A DNA stretch of 34,623 nt. Source: CAZVAN01 sp964625245 (GTDB lineage Bacteria > Patescibacteriota > Saccharimonadia > Saccharimonadales > UBA10212). The notes beneath the pieces are model-generated. The model ran no database searches. It was not told where the DNA came from and worked only from the letters and a program-made list of their open reading frames with translations. The position numbers and the translations under genes were made by a program. The stretch lies in assembly GCA_964625245.1 (NCBI GenBank), contig CAZVAN010000006.1, positions 1 through 34,623 of the forward strand, written 5' to 3'. Numbering within the stretch: the stretch's first letter is position 1; the number at the start of each line of letters is the position of its first letter. Below, in pieces: positions 16,086-22,993 of the stretch.

Positions 16086-16405
16086 TGGGCGTTTACGATG
16101 TTATCAAAGATGGCGTTAAGGTAGCGCGAGACGCAGGTAACGTTGAACTCTCATTAAAGCTGGCTCAAGTGGCGGATGACCTTCTGGAGAAACAAAAAAG
16201 GATTTCGGAGCTTGAAGAAGAGAATAGAAAACTCAAAAAGAAGAAAGAATATAAGTACGCCAAAGACCATGGCTACATGATTAGCCCAGATAATCCATCA
16301 TTAAAGCTGTGCCCTACCTGCTTGAATAGAGATGGATTCGAAAATCCTATGACGGACTATGACGATGGTGGCTACTGCAAAACCTGCGGCAAGGTCGCGG
16401 AATAG
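16085..16405 (+). CDS. Coiled-coil and zinc-ribbon protein downstream of dnaK
   Basis: A 106-residue soluble protein. Residues 1-35 are a helical start (VYDVIKDGVKVARDAGN), 33-58 a charged coiled coil (EKQKRISELEEENRKLKKKK), and the C terminus a zinc ribbon with CPTC (77-80) and CKTC (99-102) joined by an acidic loop. The four Cys fit one zinc ion. Small coiled-coil/zinc-ribbon proteins of this kind occur in many bacteria without a known job. It overlaps the dnaK stop by one base, so it is probably translated by the same ribosomes. A co-chaperone or redox/heat sensor role is a guess based on location. Confidence 0.85.
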   Translation: MGVYDVIKDGVKVARDAGNVELSLKLAQVADDLLEKQKRISELEEENRKLKKKKEYKYAKDHGYMISPDNPSLKLCPTCLNRDGFENPMTDYDDGGYCKTCGKVAE

Positions 16406-16408
16406 TAG

Positions 16409-16558
16409 ATGAGACCAACTAACTTCCTGCGCTACGTAATTTTGCCCGCAGTGGCCGTAGCCGCAGGGGTTAAGCTGGGTATAAAATATGCTCAGGATAA
16501 CTACGTGGTAAAAGACCGTAAGTTCATTGAAGGCAAGGTTATTAAAAATGGAAAATAG
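16409..16558 (+). CDS. 49-residue mini membrane protein in the dnaK-dnaJ operon
   Basis: ATG at 16409, 3 bases after the previous stop, to TAG at 16556. The start MRPTNFLRYVILPAV runs into one membrane helix (about residues 8-25, RYVILPAVAVAAGVKLGI), and the C-terminal half is basic and polar (KDRKFIEGKVIKNGK). The last 11 bases overlap the next gene's start. The frame is fully open at the expected position in a tightly packed operon, which supports it as a real gene. The helix is rich in Ala/Val, with a likely cytoplasmic basic tail. Family unknown. Confidence 0.65.
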   Translation: MRPTNFLRYVILPAVAVAAGVKLGIKYAQDNYVVKDRKFIEGKVIKNGK

Positions 16559-16868
16559 ACTCACTCCTCTCTCGGGCATAATTCTGGAGATTGAAAATGA
16601 GATTGCTGAAAGCAATGAAAGAATATTAGGTGCGTCCTTTGATAGTCGAATGCTAAGGATCGTAGACGCAGTCTCATTAACTGCAGAGGGCCATTCGGTT
16701 GACTATAGGATTATTGGAAAAGTGTTGGACGAGATAGAAGACGATTATGGACTTTTACCAATCGAAGTAGTTGAAGCATATAATCTCTGCGATGACAGGC
16801 AAGAGTTACTGACAGAATCTATTGTAATTGACGAGCAAGGGTGGGAAGTAGATTATGGCCAAGCGTGA
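16548..16868 (+). CDS. Unknown acidic protein upstream of dnaJ
   Basis: A 106-residue, strongly acidic, mostly helical soluble protein (MENRLTPLSGII, EIENEIAESNERILGAS, ending EQGWEVDYGQA). No family recognised. I chose the ATG at 16548, with AAGG about 9 bases upstream, over an in-frame TTG at 16527. It overlaps the preceding mini gene by 11 bases and dnaJ by 14, so it is embedded in the operon. The single Cys and the lack of hydrophobic segments say little. It may bind one of the chaperones, but this rests on gene position only. Confidence 0.8.
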   Translation: MENRLTPLSGIILEIENEIAESNERILGASFDSRMLRIVDAVSLTAEGHSVDYRIIGKVLDEIEDDYGLLPIEVVEAYNLCDDRQELLTESIVIDEQGWEVDYGQA

Positions 16869-17958
16869 TTATTATGAAGTGCTAGGAGTTAGCAAAGGCG
16901 CTAGCACTGACGAGCTAAAAAAAGCTTATCGGCGCGAGGCTGTGAAACACCATCCGGACCGTGGTGGTGATGAAGCCAAATTTAAAGAAATTAGCGAAGC
17001 CTACGAGATATTAAAAGACCCCAGTAAGCGTCAACGCTATGACCAATTTGGCCACGCCGGAGTTGGCAGCAGCGCCGCCAGTGACGGCAATCCATTTGGC
17101 GGCTTTAACACCGAAAATGTTAATTTTGACTTTGGCGATCTTGGCCTAGGGGACATCTTTGGCAGCTTCTTTGGCGGCGATATGGGTGGTGGGCAAAGAG
17201 CCCGCCAAAACCGCGGGCGCGACGTTGAAACGGCTATTGAAATTACTTTTGAGCAGGCCATATTCGGCAACGAGGCCGAGCTAAGCCTCAACATGGAAGA
17301 CATCTGTTCTCACTGCAAGGGCACAACCGTTGAACCGGGGCATGAGCTGGAAACTTGCGACGAATGCAAAGGCTCAGGCCAAATTACCAGAGTTACCAGG
17401 ACAATTTTTGGTAACATCCAACAAGCTACTACCTGTCCAAAGTGCCACGGACGTGGCAAAATCCCTGAAAAAGACTGCACGGTTTGCCATGGCCGCGGTA
17501 CCCAACGCCGCAACCAAACCATCAAACTTAAAATCCCGGCCGGGATTGATGATGGTGCTACCATTCGCCTGCGTGAGCACGGGGAAGCCACTGCTAATGG
17601 CCCCAAAGGCGACCTTTATGTAAACATCCGCGTTAAACCCCACAAAAAATTTACCCGCGAAGGCGATATTATTCTGTCTACCGAGCATGTCAGTATGATT
17701 GACGCGGCGCTGGGTACCGAAATTGAAGTCAATACCGTAGACGGCCCAGTGCAGATGAAAGTGCCCATTGGCACCAACTCCGGCACGGATTTTAAACTGT
17801 CCGGACACGGCGTGCCGCACATCAACGCCGGTGCTCGTGGTCCTCACATCGTTACCGTTATTGTTGATACCCCAAGTAAGCTAAACTCCAAGCAAAAAGC
17901 TCTGCTCGAGCAGTTCAAAAAAGAAAGCTCCAGTAAAAACCGCGGGCTATTTAAATAA
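16855..17958 (+). CDS. dnaJ: Chaperone protein DnaJ (Hsp40)
   Basis: A 367-residue type I DnaJ. The J-domain (residues 1-70) has YYEVLGVSK and the HPD motif in KHHPDRGG (about 31-38) that stimulates DnaK. A Gly/Phe-rich region follows (GNPFGGFN to about 120), then a zinc region with four Cys pairs (CSHCKG, CDECKGSG, CPKCHGRG, CTVCHGRG), then two beta-sandwich substrate domains with LYVNIRVKPHKKFTREG. Length is normal. The first zinc repeat lacks the second Gly of CxxCxGxG. Its final 12 bases overlap the convergent methyltransferase gene, and the shared TTTAAA lets both proteins end in Phe-Lys. Confidence 0.97.
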   Translation: MAKRDYYEVLGVSKGASTDELKKAYRREAVKHHPDRGGDEAKFKEISEAYEILKDPSKRQRYDQFGHAGVGSSAASDGNPFGGFNTENVNFDFGDLGLGDIFGSFFGGDMGGGQRARQNRGRDVETAIEITFEQAIFGNEAELSLNMEDICSHCKGTTVEPGHELETCDECKGSGQITRVTRTIFGNIQQATTCPKCHGRGKIPEKDCTVCHGRGTQRRNQTIKLKIPAGIDDGATIRLREHGEATANGPKGDLYVNIRVKPHKKFTREGDIILSTEHVSMIDAALGTEIEVNTVDGPVQMKVPIGTNSGTDFKLSGHGVPHINAGARGPHIVTVIVDTPSKLNSKQKALLEQFKKESSSKNRGLFK

Positions 17959-18537
17959 AACCAGAGTAAAGTCACTCCTATTGTAGTGATGTCTTAGGAT
18001 TAACCGGCTGGTCAGCGTCAGGCAAAAATCCAGCACTTCCTGCGTATCGGCGTAGGCAATGACTTCATCATCTCTTTCTGGATTAAAGCTGCCGGCCATA
18101 TTAAAAGCCAGAACCTCACCAGTCAGATTGAAAAGATTTCCTATCATATGCCGGCGTTCGTCCATCCAATTATGGACGTTAGCATTCATCACTCCAGATG
18201 ATATAACCACGTCAAACTTACCCTTAACTTGGCCAAAAAAGGGATCGCCCACTTGAAACCGATGTCCGTCGTAACGCTTTTTGGCGACTTTAATAAAATC
18301 CGGATTGGTGTCCATGCCCAAATAATCAAAATTATCGGCCTTCATGTATAAAAAGGGCAGAGCATCGCCCATTCCACAGCCGGCATCCAAGATGGTCTTA
18401 TCTTTGATATCCGGATCCGCTACTATCTGCTTATAGCGGCTGGCCAGCGATGGATAGTCCCACCAATGCAGAGCTTTTGGGCTCTGTCCGTGGCGCTCAT
18501 AAGCTTCCCGGTAAATTTCCTCATGGTTATCAATCAT
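17947..18537 (-). CDS. SAM-dependent class I methyltransferase
   Basis: A 196-residue cytoplasmic Rossmann-fold methyltransferase. Motif I is ILDAGCGMGDALPF (residues 49-62), the acidic end of strand 2 is GMDTNPDF (74-81), and the strand 4 region is FDVVISSGVMN. NMAGSFNPERDDEV is near the C-terminal third. It belongs to the Methyltransf_11/25-like small-molecule group, and the substrate cannot be told. On the minus strand a perfect TATAAT (18544-18549) ends 6 bases before the ATG, so the message should be leaderless. It is divergent from the mini protein at 18598 and overlaps dnaJ tail-to-tail. Confidence 0.88.
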   Translation of the reverse strand: MIDNHEEIYREAYERHGQSPKALHWWDYPSLASRYKQIVADPDIKDKTILDAGCGMGDALPFLYMKADNFDYLGMDTNPDFIKVAKKRYDGHRFQVGDPFFGQVKGKFDVVISSGVMNANVHNWMDERRHMIGNLFNLTGEVLAFNMAGSFNPERDDEVIAYADTQEVLDFCLTLTSRLILRHHYNRSDFTLVLFK

Positions 18538-18543
18538 AGCTTT

Positions 18544-18549
18544 ATTATA
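18544..18549 (-). promoter_or_regulatory. -10 box of the methyltransferase gene, leaderless geometry
   Basis: TATAAT on the minus strand, 6 bases before the ATG at 18537. The matching -35 region is poor. Confidence 0.5.
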
Positions 18550-18559
18550 AAACCTCGCC

Positions 18560-18588
18560 TTGAAATCGTTACGCTTAAGGTTTTAAAT
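18560..18588 (+). promoter_or_regulatory. Promoter of the 38-residue gene
   Basis: TTGAAA (18560-18565), 17 bases, TTAAAT (18583-18588), then 9 bases to the ATG at 18598. It faces away from the methyltransferase promoter in a 60-base gap. Confidence 0.5.
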
Positions 18589-18597
18589 GGGTAGAGG

Positions 18598-18714
18598 ATG
18601 AAAAATCAAAATAATCAAAATGGATTCATCCCGCTCATCATCACTCTACTGGTGGTGGTTGGTATAGTCATCTGGCTAGTTTATGAAAGGGTAAGTAAAG
18701 CGCACGGTTATTAA
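18598..18714 (+). CDS. 38-residue mini membrane protein
   Basis: ATG at 18598 to TAA at 18712. The product starts with Asn/Gln-rich MKNQNNQNGFIPL, has one hydrophobic helix (about residues 10-28, FIPLIITLLVVVGIVIWLV) and ends in a short charged tail (YERVSKAHGY). Lys plus GFIPL before the helix resembles the processing site of type IV pilin-like proteins (Gly-Phe), but at 38 residues a pilin role is doubtful. GTAGAGG lies directly before the ATG, with no spacing. It lies 19 bases upstream of the amidotransferase and could be co-transcribed with it. Coding evidence: an open frame, a promoter, and helix-like composition with a defined charge pattern. Confidence 0.6.
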   Translation: MKNQNNQNGFIPLIITLLVVVGIVIWLVYERVSKAHGY

Positions 18715-18733
18715 ATCTTACTAAAAACAAAAA

Positions 18734-19318
18734 ATGAAAATACTTCTAGTTAACAATTATCAAAAAGCTAACGAAACGGCAACATTTGAAGCGCTGAAGC
18801 TAAGTCTAGCTGGTCATCAGGTAGAGTTCCAGCGGTACAAGCCGGGTTTGCAATTTGCAGACGCCGATAAAGACCTGGTGATTCTATCGGGTGGAGGTGG
18901 TGAGGGCAGCGAAATCAATGACACCTATAGCCAAGATAAACTATGGTACGAGGACCAAATTAATTTTATCCTATCGACCAAGAAGCCTCTTGTCGGTGTC
19001 TGCATGGGCTTTGAAGTAATCGCCAGTGCTTACGGTTCAAAAGTATTTGAAATGGATGATTATATCAGAGGCTTTAAACGCTCAAAGACCACAAACAAAG
19101 GTCTCCAACAATTTAATAAAAAAACGCTAACGCAGTATGAATCTCATAAATGGTATGTTCCCTCAGTTTCCTCAAAACACTTCGAAGTATTAGCTGAGTC
19201 AGTCTCCGGGGTTGAAGCCATAAAACATAAAACCCGAGCTCTTATTGCTACTCAATTCCATCCCGAAAAGGGCGGCACCTTGTCACTAAACCAACTTATA
19301 TCGTCTAGTTTGGTCTAA
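18734..19318 (+). CDS. Class I glutamine amidotransferase domain protein
   Basis: A 194-residue stand-alone type 1 amidotransferase. The nucleophile elbow is GVCMGFEVI with Cys90, and the other triad members are His176 and Glu178 in QFHPEKGG. The oxyanion region is ILSGGGGEGSE (50-60). It should release ammonia from glutamine for a partner enzyme. No synthase partner lies directly beside it, and it is not clearly GuaA-, TrpG- or CarA-type. The next genes (MurL-like, ATP-grasp ligases) also handle glutamate or glutamyl groups. Its last 14 bases overlap the convergent murL gene. No Shine-Dalgarno is visible before the ATG. Confidence 0.85.
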   Translation: MKILLVNNYQKANETATFEALKLSLAGHQVEFQRYKPGLQFADADKDLVILSGGGGEGSEINDTYSQDKLWYEDQINFILSTKKPLVGVCMGFEVIASAYGSKVFEMDDYIRGFKRSKTTNKGLQQFNKKTLTQYESHKWYVPSVSSKHFEVLAESVSGVEAIKHKTRALIATQFHPEKGGTLSLNQLISSSLV

Positions 19319-20612
19319 CAGTGTTCCATCTGTCTAAATATATTTGTATCTGTTTTAGGACATCTTCGTAGGGCTTGGGTATCAACGATTCACTAAGTTT
19401 ATATAGAAGATCGATATTCTTTCCCGATGCAAAGCGGTTGAGCAGCGCCAGTAAGGGCTTTTCCAAGGCTAGCTGTTTATTTTGAAGGATCAAATAAGCA
19501 GCTAGCTGGCACTCGTCTAGTGTGCCAACACACTCAAAGGGCTTGTCTATCTTGGGATCAAGCAACGCCTTAAGGTATGGCAATAAACTGGGGTTATTTA
19601 TCACTTGGTACCCCCATATTTCTTCGGCCGCTGAGTTGCTAGCAGCTGTAATTGTTAACACTACAAAGGCGCATTTGGGACACTTCAAGCACCATTTTCC
19701 GGTTTTTGTTCCATTGTTACAGCTAGTAATTGCCGCTAGTTGCTTATCTTCAAGTTGGGCTGCGATTAGAGCTATCTGTAATTCATGAAGGGGCCTAAGA
19801 GCACTAAAATAACTAACTTCTATACCGAATAATGTCAGCAAAGTTTGGATATCATTTTCAAACTCCATAGATTTGGAATATTGGTGGTTAATCAGAAAAC
19901 CCTCCAGCGTAAAATTTCCCTCGTTAGCGGAGAGTTCATTTGAGGCGATAACCGAGTCGAAACCGTACAAATATGCTGATAAAACTGCTAAGAAAGCAAT
20001 CCCTGCACTCATTGGTCGATGACCGGAGTATTTTCGATTCATTCTTTTGGGATCAAGTTGACGCTCAACAATTATTGCTGGCGCGTTCCATTGTTTACGA
20101 ACATTGTCTTGAGCAACGCTATTACCTCTTTGAAACCAGGTAAAATTAATGCCAGCTGCGCCAAGAAGCAACGCTGAAACACTCCCATCTTTCCCGCCGC
20201 CGTTTAACAAAAGGGGGTGTTGCAAAGTACTGTCCGGAGCTTTTGACTGGCTTGGCTTTGTTTCCAGGTGTTTACCTAGAACCTTAACCTTTTTATTAAC
20301 AGCAATCTTATTAATATAACGGAATTCTCCCAACCCAAAAAAAATCAATTTTTCAAAAAAAGCAGCTTCCTCATCAGTCAATTCAAAGTCAGTTTTTAAG
20401 TAGTCGAAGTATTCTACGCTAAAAAGGCCAAGGGCCGACACTATAGCTACCCAGTTCGTTAGCCTTTTTAAGGTCTCTGATGAAAAGTTAGTGGGGTTAC
20501 CGGGGAAGATATAGTTATTTTGAAACTCCACTCCATTATAGGAGTATAAACAGGTTAGTGTTCGGCCCTCAAAATTGGGGTTGTGTATCCGTAAAGTTTC
20601 TCCTTTAGGCAT
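19305..20612 (-). CDS. murL: MurL-like UDP-MurNAc-L-Ala-L-Glu epimerase
   Basis: A 435-residue cytoplasmic protein resembling MurL, the ATP-dependent enzyme described in Xanthomonas that turns the terminal L-Glu of UDP-MurNAc-L-Ala-L-Glu into D-Glu. Seen here: the PP-loop-like GGGKDGS (residues 138-144), KYSGHRPMSAGIAF (194-207), SNELSANEGN (224-233), HQYSKSMEFE (243-252), SCNN, WCLKCPKC (307-314), and KPFECVG (357-363). I match these to MurL from memory of the family. In that pathway D-Glu is made on the nucleotide precursor rather than by glutamate racemase MurI. The gene is AT-richer than dnaK. The -10 TATATT is 7 bases before the ATG, divergent from the ATP-grasp fusion. Confidence 0.72.
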   Translation of the reverse strand: MPKGETLRIHNPNFEGRTLTCLYSYNGVEFQNNYIFPGNPTNFSSETLKRLTNWVAIVSALGLFSVEYFDYLKTDFELTDEEAAFFEKLIFFGLGEFRYINKIAVNKKVKVLGKHLETKPSQSKAPDSTLQHPLLLNGGGKDGSVSALLLGAAGINFTWFQRGNSVAQDNVRKQWNAPAIIVERQLDPKRMNRKYSGHRPMSAGIAFLAVLSAYLYGFDSVIASNELSANEGNFTLEGFLINHQYSKSMEFENDIQTLLTLFGIEVSYFSALRPLHELQIALIAAQLEDKQLAAITSCNNGTKTGKWCLKCPKCAFVVLTITAASNSAAEEIWGYQVINNPSLLPYLKALLDPKIDKPFECVGTLDECQLAAYLILQNKQLALEKPLLALLNRFASGKNIDLLYKLSESLIPKPYEDVLKQIQIYLDRWNTVRPN

Positions 20613-20618
20613 AAACAG

Positions 20619-20648
20619 GAATATAGCACAGCTATTGATTAAAGTCTA
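20619..20648 (-). promoter_or_regulatory. Promoter of murL-like gene, leaderless geometry
   Basis: On the minus strand TAGACT, 18 bases, TATATT, then 7 bases (CCTGTTT) to the ATG at 20612. It overlaps the -35 box of the divergent promoter, so the two may compete. Confidence 0.45.
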
Positions 20649-20663
20649 GGATTATGTTATAAT
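20635..20663 (+). promoter_or_regulatory. Promoter of the ATP-grasp/rimK operon
   Basis: TTGATT (20635-20640), 17 bases, a perfect TATAAT (20658-20663). The start would be near 20670, with a leader of about 23 bases and AAGG before the ATG at 20693. Confidence 0.7.
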
Positions 20664-20692
20664 TAACAGGTATAAACATTAAGGTTATAATT

Positions 20693-22075
20693 ATGAGCAG
20701 CAGTGTGAAAAAAATACTAATCCTCAGGTCGGCCAAGCGGCCAGACATTAACCCAGAACGTGATTTGGGTCTGCTTTTAGCTGGCTTGAGTAAGAGGCTT
20801 AAGAAATACCAGATATCGGTCGGAGTATTCTCCGAACTGGCCTTTTTAACTGATAGTCAAAACTCTCGCATCTGGAGTCCATTACGGGGGTGGGATCTTT
20901 CTGATTTTGATCTGGTGATTTTTCGAAGAGTAGGCGCCGATACTGAAAAGGCCATAAGTACCGCGCATTATCTGCATTCTAAAAAAATTCCATTCATTGA
21001 TGAATATCTGCTGACTCAAGGTAAGGGTAAACTTGCCGGCTCTTTTTTGCGAGCAGGGCATAATATTCCATCGCCAAAAACATTTTATGCTGCTCCCAGT
21101 ATTTTTAAGGAGCTATTCGCCGATAGCCCGGTTTTTGACTACCCGTTCATCCTAAAGGCCGATGAAGGTCGTAAAGGGCATGATAACTATCTGGTAGGTT
21201 CTTATCAAGAGCTCTGCGAACGGTTAGATGAAGCCGGCGAACAAACCATGGTTGCTCAAGAATACATCGAAAATGATGGCGATTTACGGATTTTAGTGCT
21301 GGACGGAAAAGCCCGGCTAGCCATACTGCGAAAAGCGAAAACGGGGAGTCATTTAAATAATACTTCCGCTGGAGGCTCAGCAGAGCTGTTTAGCTTAGAT
21401 AAGCTACAGCCCAGGATGTTGAAGGATTGTGAAGCAGCAGCTCATCTTGAAAAACTTCAAGTTGCTGGTGTGGATTTAATTCTCGACAAGACGACTGGCC
21501 GGCACTACATCCTCGAAGTTAACCGTGCACCACAACTAGCCACCGGTGCGTTTGTAGAAGAAAAACTTGATCAATATGCCAAAATGATTGCGAGCATAAA
21601 CCCAAAACCCAGATTAGCTGCAAATCGAAAAAATAGTGTGCAGTACATTGGCCGTGCTGAATACGTTACTTTTCCTGAACTTGGCATAAAAAGTGTGTCT
21701 GCCAAAGTTGATACTGGAGCCGACTCAAGCAGTGTACACGCCGACAATATTACTGAGGATAAAAACGGCTTGAGCGCCCACATTCTGGGTTCTAAAATAC
21801 AATTTACACCCTCGCAATACAGCACTATAAGGGTTGAAAACTCTTTTGGCAGTCGAGAAGATAGATATAAGGTTAAACTGGCAGTTCGAATTAAGGGACG
21901 GACAATCAGAGGAACATTTACGCTCTCGCAACGGGCCGATAAAACTTACCCCGTACTTTTGGGTCGTAGGTTGTTGGCTGGAAAGTTTGTGGTTGATGTC
22001 ACAGCTGGCTTTCCGCAGATTAAAAAAGAGCGTTTACATTCCAAAGCTATACAATCAGAATTAAGAAGGAAATAA
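20693..22075 (+). CDS. ATP-grasp ligase fused to a retropepsin-like (RimB/PF05618) protease domain
   Basis: A 460-residue two-domain protein. Residues 1-300 form a RimK-like ATP-grasp: ILKADEGRKGHDNY (153-166), AQEYIENDGDLRILVLDG (188-205), and metal-binding ILEVNRAP (273-280, Glu275, Asn277). Residues 318-445 match the family called ATP-dependent zinc protease, an aspartyl-protease-like fold: GRAEYVTFPEL, KVDTGADSSSVHA with the DTGA active-site motif (340-343), and YPVLLGRRLL (419-428). In Pseudomonas, RimK adds glutamates to ribosomal protein S6 and RimB removes them. Here an adding and a removing domain share one chain. It has its own promoter and is followed after 3 bases by a second RimK. 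Confidence 0.88.
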   Translation: MSSSVKKILILRSAKRPDINPERDLGLLLAGLSKRLKKYQISVGVFSELAFLTDSQNSRIWSPLRGWDLSDFDLVIFRRVGADTEKAISTAHYLHSKKIPFIDEYLLTQGKGKLAGSFLRAGHNIPSPKTFYAAPSIFKELFADSPVFDYPFILKADEGRKGHDNYLVGSYQELCERLDEAGEQTMVAQEYIENDGDLRILVLDGKARLAILRKAKTGSHLNNTSAGGSAELFSLDKLQPRMLKDCEAAAHLEKLQVAGVDLILDKTTGRHYILEVNRAPQLATGAFVEEKLDQYAKMIASINPKPRLAANRKNSVQYIGRAEYVTFPELGIKSVSAKVDTGADSSSVHADNITEDKNGLSAHILGSKIQFTPSQYSTIRVENSFGSREDRYKVKLAVRIKGRTIRGTFTLSQRADKTYPVLLGRRLLAGKFVVDVTAGFPQIKKERLHSKAIQSELRRK

Positions 22076-22078
22076 GCT

Positions 22079-22984
22079 ATGAAAATTGTAATACTATCTA
22101 GAGGTTCGTTGAACTACACTACTCGGCGACTAAAAGAAGTTGCCAAAGACCGCGGTCACGATGTGCGGGTTATTAACTATGCTAAGTGCTATATGACCGT
22201 AGAAAAGGCCGACCCGGTAGTTTATTACAAGGGGGAGAAACTGGTTGATGTCGATGCAATTATCCCTCGTATTGCTCAAAGCTACACTAAGTACGGATCA
22301 GCTGTAGTTAGACAGTTTGAAATGCAGGGTGTTTACACAACTGCTAACTCACTGGCAATTGTGCGTTCTAGGGACAAGTTACGTGCCTACCAGCTATTGG
22401 CCAAGTACGGTGTCGGTGTGCCAAAGACTGTTTTTGCTAGAGAAACTGCCAATTTTGACGAAGTCATCGAAGCTGCTGGCGGTGCACCGGTAGTTATAAA
22501 AGTTACCCGCGGTACGCACGGCAACGGGGTAGTATTAGCCGAAACCCGTAAGGCTGCCAAAGCGGTGATGCAGGCGTTCTATGTTGAGGGCGTTGGTTTC
22601 TTGGTACAGGAATTCATTGAAGAGTCAGCCGGCACAGACATACGAGCACTGGTTGTCGGTGGTAGAGTTGTGGCTAGCGTCAAGCGCCAGAGCCTGGATG
22701 ATGATTTCAGATCTAATACTCATCAGGGTGGCGTAGGCAGAGCTGTGAAGTTGACCGACGAGGAAGAAAGAACCGCTATTAAAGCTGCCAAGGCTATGGG
22801 GCTGCCTATTTGCGGCGTTGATATGATGCGTTCAGAGAAAGGTCCCCTAGTTCTAGAAATTAATTCTTCGGCTAGCATTAAAACTCCAGAGACCATAACT
22901 GGTCGTAACGTTGCCGAAAAAATTATCGAGTATGTGGAGCGAAATGCTAAAGGCCGTCATAAAAAAGACCGCGTCGGAGCGTAA
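22079..22984 (+). CDS. rimK: RimK-type ATP-grasp ligase
   Basis: A 301-residue stand-alone RimK, the normal length, expected to add glutamate residues to the C terminus of ribosomal protein bS6 or another acceptor, ATP-dependent. The N-terminal domain (MKIVILSRGSLNYTTRRL) is followed by the ATP-grasp core: VVIKVTRGTHGNGVVLAET, LVQEFIEESAGTDIRALVVG, the acceptor loop SVKRQSLDDDFRSNTHQGG, and VLEINSSASIKTPETITG with the metal ligands Glu and Asn. The last motif differs from the E. coli Ser-Pro-Gly-Leu form. It follows the ATP-grasp/protease fusion by 3 bases, so the two are co-transcribed, and it is better conserved than the fusion's ligase domain. Confidence 0.92.
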   Translation: MKIVILSRGSLNYTTRRLKEVAKDRGHDVRVINYAKCYMTVEKADPVVYYKGEKLVDVDAIIPRIAQSYTKYGSAVVRQFEMQGVYTTANSLAIVRSRDKLRAYQLLAKYGVGVPKTVFARETANFDEVIEAAGGAPVVIKVTRGTHGNGVVLAETRKAAKAVMQAFYVEGVGFLVQEFIEESAGTDIRALVVGGRVVASVKRQSLDDDFRSNTHQGGVGRAVKLTDEEERTAIKAAKAMGLPICGVDMMRSEKGPLVLEINSSASIKTPETITGRNVAEKIIEYVERNAKGRHKKDRVGA

Positions 22985-22993
22985 AAATACAAA

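Noticed and set aside
17374..17847. 157-codon minus-strand frame inside dnaJ
   Set aside because: It is antisense to the conserved zinc-finger and substrate domains of DnaJ.
18598..18714. The 38-residue protein as a type IV pilin
   Set aside because: Although Gly-Phe precedes the helix, only about 10 residues follow it, and no prepilin peptidase or assembly genes are nearby.
20686..20691. Second perfect TATAAT one base before the ATG at 20693
   Set aside because: Transcription from it would begin inside the coding region and lose the start codon. The TATAAT at 20658 has a proper -35 at 17 bases.
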